NCBI RefSeq assembly: GCF_023091745.1
Contig: NC_068915.1
Coordinates: 32,976,001 to 33,040,000, forward strand
Length of the DNA: 64,000 bases
Direction: 5' to 3'
Source of the DNA: Budorcas taxicolor
Lineage: Eukaryota > Chordata > Mammalia > Artiodactyla > Bovidae
Below, one piece after another: positions 58,361-64,000 of the stretch (position 1 is its first letter; every line of letters starts with the position of its first letter). The position numbers and the translations under genes are program-made. The notes under the pieces are model-generated. The model was given only the letters and a program-made list of their open reading frames with translations, was not told where the DNA came from and did not search any database.

Positions 58361-59160
58361 GGGGTCCTTAATTTGAAGGTTTAAGGTTCTGTGCTCCACC
58401 TATTTCCCCTTGTATTTTTTTTTTTAATTCACTCTAAACCTAACTATTAAAAATGGCTGTTTGAACCACACTTGACTGTATCTCTTCTAAAATATAGCAA
58501 TTTGTCTTCATTTTAGGTCATGTAATTGTAGAGCTTAAATGAACATTAATCTAAAGCTTGTTTTAGGGTTAATAAAACAAGGACTAAAGAAAATAAATAG
58601 CTTCCCAATATAGTTCAATAAGTTATTGGTAAAACTGGTACTTAACCCTAAACCCTCAAAATTCTAATCCAGAACATTTTTTACTGTATTATATCCTCCT
58701 TCTGTTTTTCACATTTTCTAAAATTTCTGTCCACATCCAAATGCTAAAATTCACCAATTGAAATGACCTAACTCCACAGATGCCTTCTTAATAACCAATC
58801 CCAGATTACTCTAGTCTTTTTTTCCCCTTATCCTTCAGATATCCATCTGATCACTTTTTACTATGAATTTTAATAATATATTATTCCAACTAGTTTATTA
58901 AATATTGGCACAGGGCAAGGTCTAACATAATATGATAAACTGTTCATTCATTTAACCCAGTATTCCATTCTCTAATTATGTGATTTGCCAACATTAAAAC
59001 TAATGTATCAGGTCAAAGTTGACCTTAGTTTCACTCTCTATTAGTCTTAATAATAGGATATGCCAGAAGAAAGATTTTGCCTCTCAAACAAGTCAAATAA
59101 ACAGGAAAATTTCTACTTGATAATAGACACTGGTTTTATATTAGCACACAAACCTGATGG
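58361..59160. other. No gene; faint MIR-like text
   Basis: At 58515-58700, 'aatagcttcccaatatagtt' and 'gttattggtaaaactggtac' weakly resemble an antisense MIR. Otherwise nothing. Confidence 0.4.
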
Positions 59161-59164
59161 TGCT

Positions 59165-59203
59165 TGTGGTAGTGGTAGTTGTGGTGGTGGTGGTATGTGT
59201 GTG
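59165..59203. repeat. (GTG/GTA)n simple repeat
   Basis: Imperfect GTGGTAGTGGTAGTTGTGG-type trinucleotide tract. Confidence 0.8.
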
Positions 59204-59422
59204 GAAGAAATTGATATAATACATAAAACTTAATATTTCCCATGGCAAAATTATCTGAAAATATACACGATCATTCACAAAATTCAATGGCTGGCATTTG
59301 TAAATATATTTATATTTGTGCCCATTTTCTTTTTCACAGCTCTGTATGTGTTTCATGTTACAAACATCAATCAGTTTGGGACCCAAATTGTTTCCTAGGT
59401 AAGCAGTTACTAATGTCTGTTT

Positions 59423-59541
59423 GAAGAAGTGAAGTGAAGTTGCTCAGCCGTGTCTGACTCTTTGCGATCCCATGGACTGTAGTCTACCAGGCTTCTCTGT
59501 CCATGGGATTTTCCAGGCGAGAGTACTGGAGTGAGTTGCCG
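59423..59541 (-). mobile_element. Bov-tA SINE lacking its tRNA part
   Basis: Only the BovB-derived body is present ('cagccgtgtctgactctttg' to 'gtactggagtgagttgcc'). The perfect repeat taatgtctgttt at 59411-59422 and 59542-59553 encloses it, so the 5' truncation (loss of the tRNA head) happened at insertion. Confidence 0.93.
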
Positions 59542-59553
59542 TAATGTCTGTTT

Positions 59554-62500
59554 AGACCAGCACTATTAAGCGTATTTACATACTATTTGGAATTTTAGTT
59601 TCTCACATAGTCTTAGCATAAGAGTATATTTCTGCTGTATTTTAATTTTGTGAAAAATTTACACCACTAAATCCAGCAATCGAATCTAGAGAATATAGAA
59701 TGTTGATATGCCCTAGAATTAAATTCTTACAAGAGTCAGTGATAGCATTTCTTTTTCTCATTTGAAAATAAAGACTACCTGTATCTTAAAGTATCACAAT
59801 CCTAATTAAATGGCATCTTTTCGCTAAAATTAAAAAAGAAAAATAATTCATGTGATTTTCAAGTAGGACTACAAAGGAACAGCTCAGAATGCAGTGACAC
59901 CTAATGGCAAAATTATCTTTATAGGGCCACAAAATGTAACTTCTAATAAACATTATATTTGTAGTCAAGCTAAGTATCGTTACCCACCAATATGCTATTG
60001 TCTGAAGTATCATGAATATCTAATAGTAGCGCCAAATACTTTACTTTTTAATACTAAAGTATTGCATGCAAGTGAAGGAAAACAACCTTCTGCATTAAAA
60101 TGTGGTTTTAAAATTACATATTTTTGAGATAAACTTGCAGTATGGTGAACTTAGCCTTAGCGATTAGAATTAAATATAATGCACCTTCCATTACTTTTAA
60201 TAACCTCAACTGATTTATATTGTTAGATAAGTTGAAAGTTAATGATTTTGATTTTTATTCATATTTGAATTAAAATTTATAGGAGCTACTTATCAGATGT
60301 ACATTTCACTTTGAGTAGAAAGCAAAGGTCCTCAGTGTAATGGCTTATTAATCATGTCACAGTTGATACTGTTGATTAATAACACTAACTTAATGCACAT
60401 CTGAATTGCACTTCAAATAACTGTATTATTGACACAAAAAAGTATACATTATAAAGTATACCCCAATTTTATATCCAGAAGCTACTTCTTAATACTCTCT
60501 AGAAGTTTACAGTATAAGTTATCTATAACTTAGGGAGCAAACAACTATTGTAAATAATAAAAGAATAACTTAAATCACTGAAATATCTTATACAGTAGAG
60601 AGTTCTTGATGACTCCTGAAGGCTATCATTAACCAATGAAAATCATGTGAAGAATTGAAACAATTTGACAGAAGACACAGAACAACTTCTGGAAATGCCA
60701 CAACATTCTCTATTTGATAAACCTGTCCTCAGTGCAGCAGTAATGAAAATTAATGCTTTAAACTTGCCATCAATTATATTTATAATGTTTATAATGTGGT
60801 GACACATTTTATTCACCCATCAGTTTTATACTTTAAACTTTCTCATGATGAAAATATTCTGTGAATTGTCTTAGGCTTCTCAAACATGTCATAGTTGATG
60901 ATTATTATCTCAAAGGACAAAGTATCATTTGCTTATGAGAAAAACATGCATAAGTGCTTTATTTATATTCCCTTCTGGCATAAGGTATTTTACCATGATC
61001 GATAACAATAAAAATATGCTAGTGGTTTTTGTAATACATGAATAAGTACACTGTTTGCATTCCCTTGTAGAGATATGTAACTGAGGATGGCTCATCTCAA
61101 TCAGTTCTGTGGGCACAGGAACCAGATAAGAAATGAGCACACATTAAACTGTTAAAACATGAGATCCTCTGTATTAGATATGAAGCAAGACACAAACTGT
61201 GTGGTTGACTGGAAATGCCACCTAATCCCTGCTTAATTAAAGCAGTGCTCTAAACTCCTGTTGTGTTTAGGGAGTAAAGAGTGTAGGACGACTGATGTAT
61301 GAAGAAAATAGCAGTCAGTGTGGCTAATCTCAAAGACTTTGGAGCTTTCTAGCTACATAAATCAGAGCGACTTTTGAATAGCCTCATAAAACACAATATC
61401 ATTGCCATTCCACTCACGACTTTTTGGTTCTTCCTACAGAATGCAGATCATTAGGAAACTTCTAAGCAATCAAGTAATGTGAGTCTGATGAAATTACTCA
61501 ATCAATGCACAAGCTCAAAGTAGAAGCATAATTCAAAATTGCACAGTTTTTATATGTCAAAAGATCTTTCCTTGTGGGAGGGGCAAAGAAGATCACAACT
61601 GGGGTGATGTATTTCAAAACACTGTGCATGTGCTGCATGTACACTTGTATTAAACAAGAATATTATAATTATCAATTATCTTTAAAATATGATTTAACAG
61701 AAATTCAAAGTAATTACATTAGTTCACTTTGACTAATAAATACATTTTCATTTAAGTTATTAGAGTTTAACCATTATATCTCATCATTGCAGTGAACTAA
61801 TATGCTCAAAAATATATGAATTTAAAATATACAATTGATTTTATTAAAAAAAATACCTGCATGAAATAAAAACAAACAGGAAGAGATGGTTTTCATGCAT
61901 ACACTTTGGTTTATACCAAAAAGATTCAATATTTAAAGAACCTATTAGAGCAGTGTCTTTTTATCTTTCCAGCTCGCCTGAACTACATATTGCAGCTACT
62001 TTCTACCTGAACACATCACATGAGGCTGTGAGAACCTTTCATTTCTGCATATCTCTTTTTATCTATAGAGTTGAAATATTCACTTCCCCTCCAGTTTCAT
62101 CACTTTTATCCCTTTAGTCCTAAAATATGTTTGCCATAAGCATATTTCTCACAATTAAATACTTAAATGAAGACTATCCCCCTAGAGATAATTATTTTTT
62201 CCTACTCAACCAAGTAAGTAAACTGATCCAAAGACTATTAACTGATACTTTAAAAATTTCGACATAGTCACTCAGTTTTTAATTTATTATAGTTTAGCTA
62301 GGATGGGGGTGGAAGAGAAAGCGGATTTTAACCTCTGACATGCACATAAATTACACTTGATCTTTTTTTTTTTAATTTAGGAGGTAACATTTTTCAGTAT
62401 GTTATAAAAGATATGAAGCATCTGAAACAACTATTAATTTGCTAGTTTCATGGCAATATTGGGTAGTCTATAAAGAAGGTAATTCTCTTGTGTAATGTAC

Positions 62501-63376
62501 TAAATGAATTCAAGTCAAATTATCTGAGAAGTAACTGTTTCGGTAGCATCAATATATACATTTAATGCATACAATCAGCTTTCTAAAGAAATCTCTAATT
62601 TGCACACAGTGACTTGCGGTGGCAGGTCAGGTTATAAATAAGTAAGCCATGCGATACTAACTGATAGAACTCAAAGGAAAAAATACAATAGTTGTGTTCT
62701 GTTTTGAAACAAATGACCAGACTGCATTGCAAGACAGTTTTCATCTGCTGGAGGACAGTAACAGCTGCAGGTGTTTGCAAGTAAAGTACTTATCGTGTAG
62801 ACCACTGAATAAGCAATAAAATAACCATTTATCCACACCCTCGCTTCTGAGCAATGAAGAGCATAAGGCAGAAACTCCTAAACACAATGTGAATGTAAAG
62901 GTACTGTGATAATATAAATCTGTGTTCCTGCTTCAGTCATTTACAACTGGATATAAATTAAATGTAAGTCATTTCTTTAACAGGGGGATACGTCATTTCT
63001 GAACTCTTATCAGAACATTACTGAACCTCTCAATGAGGCCACAATTTCTCCCTGAAAAGTTCTGAACCCACAGGCACTGTTGCCCCCAGGCAAAATGTGA
63101 TCTAGTAGGCAAGCTATCTAGTGATTAATTTACTAAATGACTACGTACAAGGTTTTCTGAACCCTGACCTTACTACTCCTCGCACAGGGACCTATGTGAT
63201 TCTATTGATATAAACGATAGAGAATGGCAGACATGTTTACAAAGACAGCCTCTGAGACCAAGAGAGGGAGCCCCCTGGAGCTGAGGCTGGCCTCCATGGG
63301 TTCACACACCAAAGAGAAATCCCTGGCTAAGGCAGACACAACCTCCACCTGCACCAGGTTCCCCTTTCAGGACGTA

Positions 63377-63379
<3 letters not shown>
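59554..63379. other. Repeat-poor upstream region of the CpG island
   Basis: Over about 3.8 kb I recognise no ruminant SINE, BovB, L1, L2 or MIR. It is AT-rich to about 62.9 kb and becomes less AT-rich toward 63.2 kb. Small open frames (for example 59894-60127) have no support. It could hold enhancers or conserved elements, but sequence alone does not show this. Confidence 0.5.
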
Positions 63380-63410
<31 letters not shown>

Positions 63411-63446
63411 GGGGGAAAGGGGGAGTATGCGTGCGCGCGTGCGTGT
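63380..63446. repeat. (TG)n followed by alternating TG/CG tract
   Basis: An uninterrupted TG run at 63380-63410, a short G-rich spacer, then strict purine-pyrimidine alternation with CGCGCG at 63425-63446. Such tracts can adopt Z-DNA. They also create the VCVCVC and THTHTH stretches in the local open frames, which are therefore not evidence of a gene. Confidence 0.9.
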
Positions 63447-63825
63447 CTGTGTGTGTTGCTCGGGGGAGGGCCAGAGGGACGGAATGGGGAGATGCTGCGA
63501 CCCATCTGTCGCCTCAATTTGCAGACCATCAAACCGTGTGGACAGATAAAAGTCTTGTGCCCAGAAAAATTCCCCAAGAGGGGCCTCTCCTCAGCGCAGT
63601 AAATGAACCGCGCTGGCCCGCGGACGCTATTTCCGAAAAGGAAATCATCGTATTAACGTAGAGAAGGCTGCAAGAGCCGGTCTCCGTTCAGCTCTCACGG
63701 ATTAGCAAGTGAGAAGAGTTGGAGCCTGAAGCCGCGAGCGCGGTGCATGATAATGACGCGCAGCCCCCACCCGCGCCCGCCCCCGCGCCAGCGCCCGCCG
63801 CGGCCAGTCCCGGCCCGTCTGGTTG

Positions 63826-63830
63826 CCAAT
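63826..63830 (+). promoter_or_regulatory. CCAAT box
   Basis: 'ggttgccaataggtgg' is a good NF-Y-type context. If used on +, initiation would be expected some 60-100 bp downstream, around 63.89-63.93 kb. This is inferred. Confidence 0.55.
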
Positions 63831-63924
63831 AGGTGGGGCCACAAGCATCTCCAAGCCGGCTCGGCGTCCTTCCCGGAGTCAGGCCACCCCGAGCCCCAGC
63901 GCCTTTGCTCTCGGCCTGGCGCTG

Positions 63925-63938
63925 CAACTCGCGAGTTG
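63925..63938. promoter_or_regulatory. TCGCGA-centred palindrome
   Basis: CAACTCGCGAGTTG is a perfect 14-bp inverted repeat. Its core matches eight of the ten bases of the TCTCGCGAGA promoter element. It lies in the likely initiation zone. Binding is not shown. Confidence 0.5.
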
Positions 63939-63952
63939 ACGGCGAGGGGAGG

Positions 63953-63958
63953 CAGGTG
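63953..63958 (+). promoter_or_regulatory. E-box CAGGTG
   Basis: A single CAGGTG within the CpG island. Common by chance, so weak evidence of function. Confidence 0.3.
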
Positions 63959-64000
63959 TATGCGAGGCAGCCCACGAGGGCAGCCCGCGCGCCTCTGCTC

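Larger units (their letters stand above)
63450..64000. promoter_or_regulatory. CpG island, probable promoter or 5' end of an unidentified gene
   Basis: CpG density rises abruptly from about 63.45 kb and is highest at 63.72-63.96 kb, in contrast to the CpG-poor rest of the window. GC-box-like runs (CCCGCCCCCGCG near 63776-63787), a CCAAT box (63826-63830) and a TGACGCG CRE-like site (63754-63760) are present, with no TATA box. This is the usual make-up of a broad housekeeping or developmental promoter. Direction is not settled; the CCAAT orientation weakly favours transcription to the right. The island continues past the window end. No coding exon is recognised. Confidence 0.8.

Noticed and set aside
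63224..63661. A 145-codon plus-strand open frame across the start of the CpG island, and a 91-codon minus-strand one opposite it
   Set aside because: Both run through the TG/CG microsatellite, which reads open in any phase. No domain, splice signal or coding bias is visible.
63688..63975. A 95-codon minus-strand open frame in the CpG island (contains AGAGAGAGGG)
   Set aside because: GC-rich sequence is naturally stop-poor, and the Gly/Ala run comes from the GC-box region. No recognisable protein.
1..64000. CRISPR arrays, operons, phage or bacterial mobile systems
   Set aside because: Composition, SINE/LINE content and lack of long open frames show mammalian nuclear DNA. No regularly spaced repeats are present.

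Overview
This window is nuclear genomic DNA from a ruminant, most likely cattle or a close bovid. The sequence carries BovB (RTE) LINEs, Bov-tA SINEs, dimeric and trimeric BOV-A2 SINEs with AGC-rich 3' tails, and L1 copies with the bovine-type 3' end. No complete protein-coding host gene, rRNA or tRNA gene, CRISPR array or operon is visible. It is an AT-rich intergenic or intronic segment that ends in a GC-rich CpG-island promoter.

Layout: (1) 1-16.4 kb: BovB fragments (1-1045, 6268-7160), L1 3' ends, Bov-tA copies, one Tigger-type DNA transposon (12978-13462) and a 5'-truncated L1 (15485-16440). (2) 16.5-21.4 kb: an old minus-strand L1 about 4 kb long, interrupted by two younger L1 3'-end pieces and a Bov-tA. 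Next to it is an old plus-strand L1 3' end split by a trimeric BOV-A2. (3) 21.4-35.4 kb: mostly ancient repeats (L2, MIR), a CHR-type SINE, BOV-A2, a BovB inserted into a MIR, and a second Tigger-type element. (4) 35.6-39.4 kb: the least decayed L1 copy (35874-38507), bracketed at a distance by a 50-bp direct repeat, then a short BovB end. (5) 39.4-53.8 kb: a 1.76-kb BovB with its YADD reverse-transcriptase motif intact (43626-45389), a second trimeric BOV-A2 (49907-50314), and a minus-strand L1 end. (6) 53.8-63.4 kb: a long L2 fossil (55850-57275), two Bov-tA copies, and then about 3.8 kb in which I recognise no transposon. (7) 63.38-64.0 kb: a TG/CG alternating tract leading into a CpG island with GC boxes, a CCAAT box and a 14-bp TCGCGA-centred palindrome. 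This is probably the promoter and 5' end of a gene that continues beyond the window. I cannot identify that gene.

Nothing here works together as a pathway. The visible biology is layered retrotransposition: autonomous BovB and L1 supply reverse transcriptase, and the SINEs copy with it. Nested insertions and target-site duplications give relative ages. I found no convincing evidence for an undescribed biological system. The observations most worth checking are the terminal promoter, the two trimeric BOV-A2 insertions, the 50-bp duplication around the L1, and several small local tandem duplications. Repeat names and consensus comparisons come from recognition, not from a database search.
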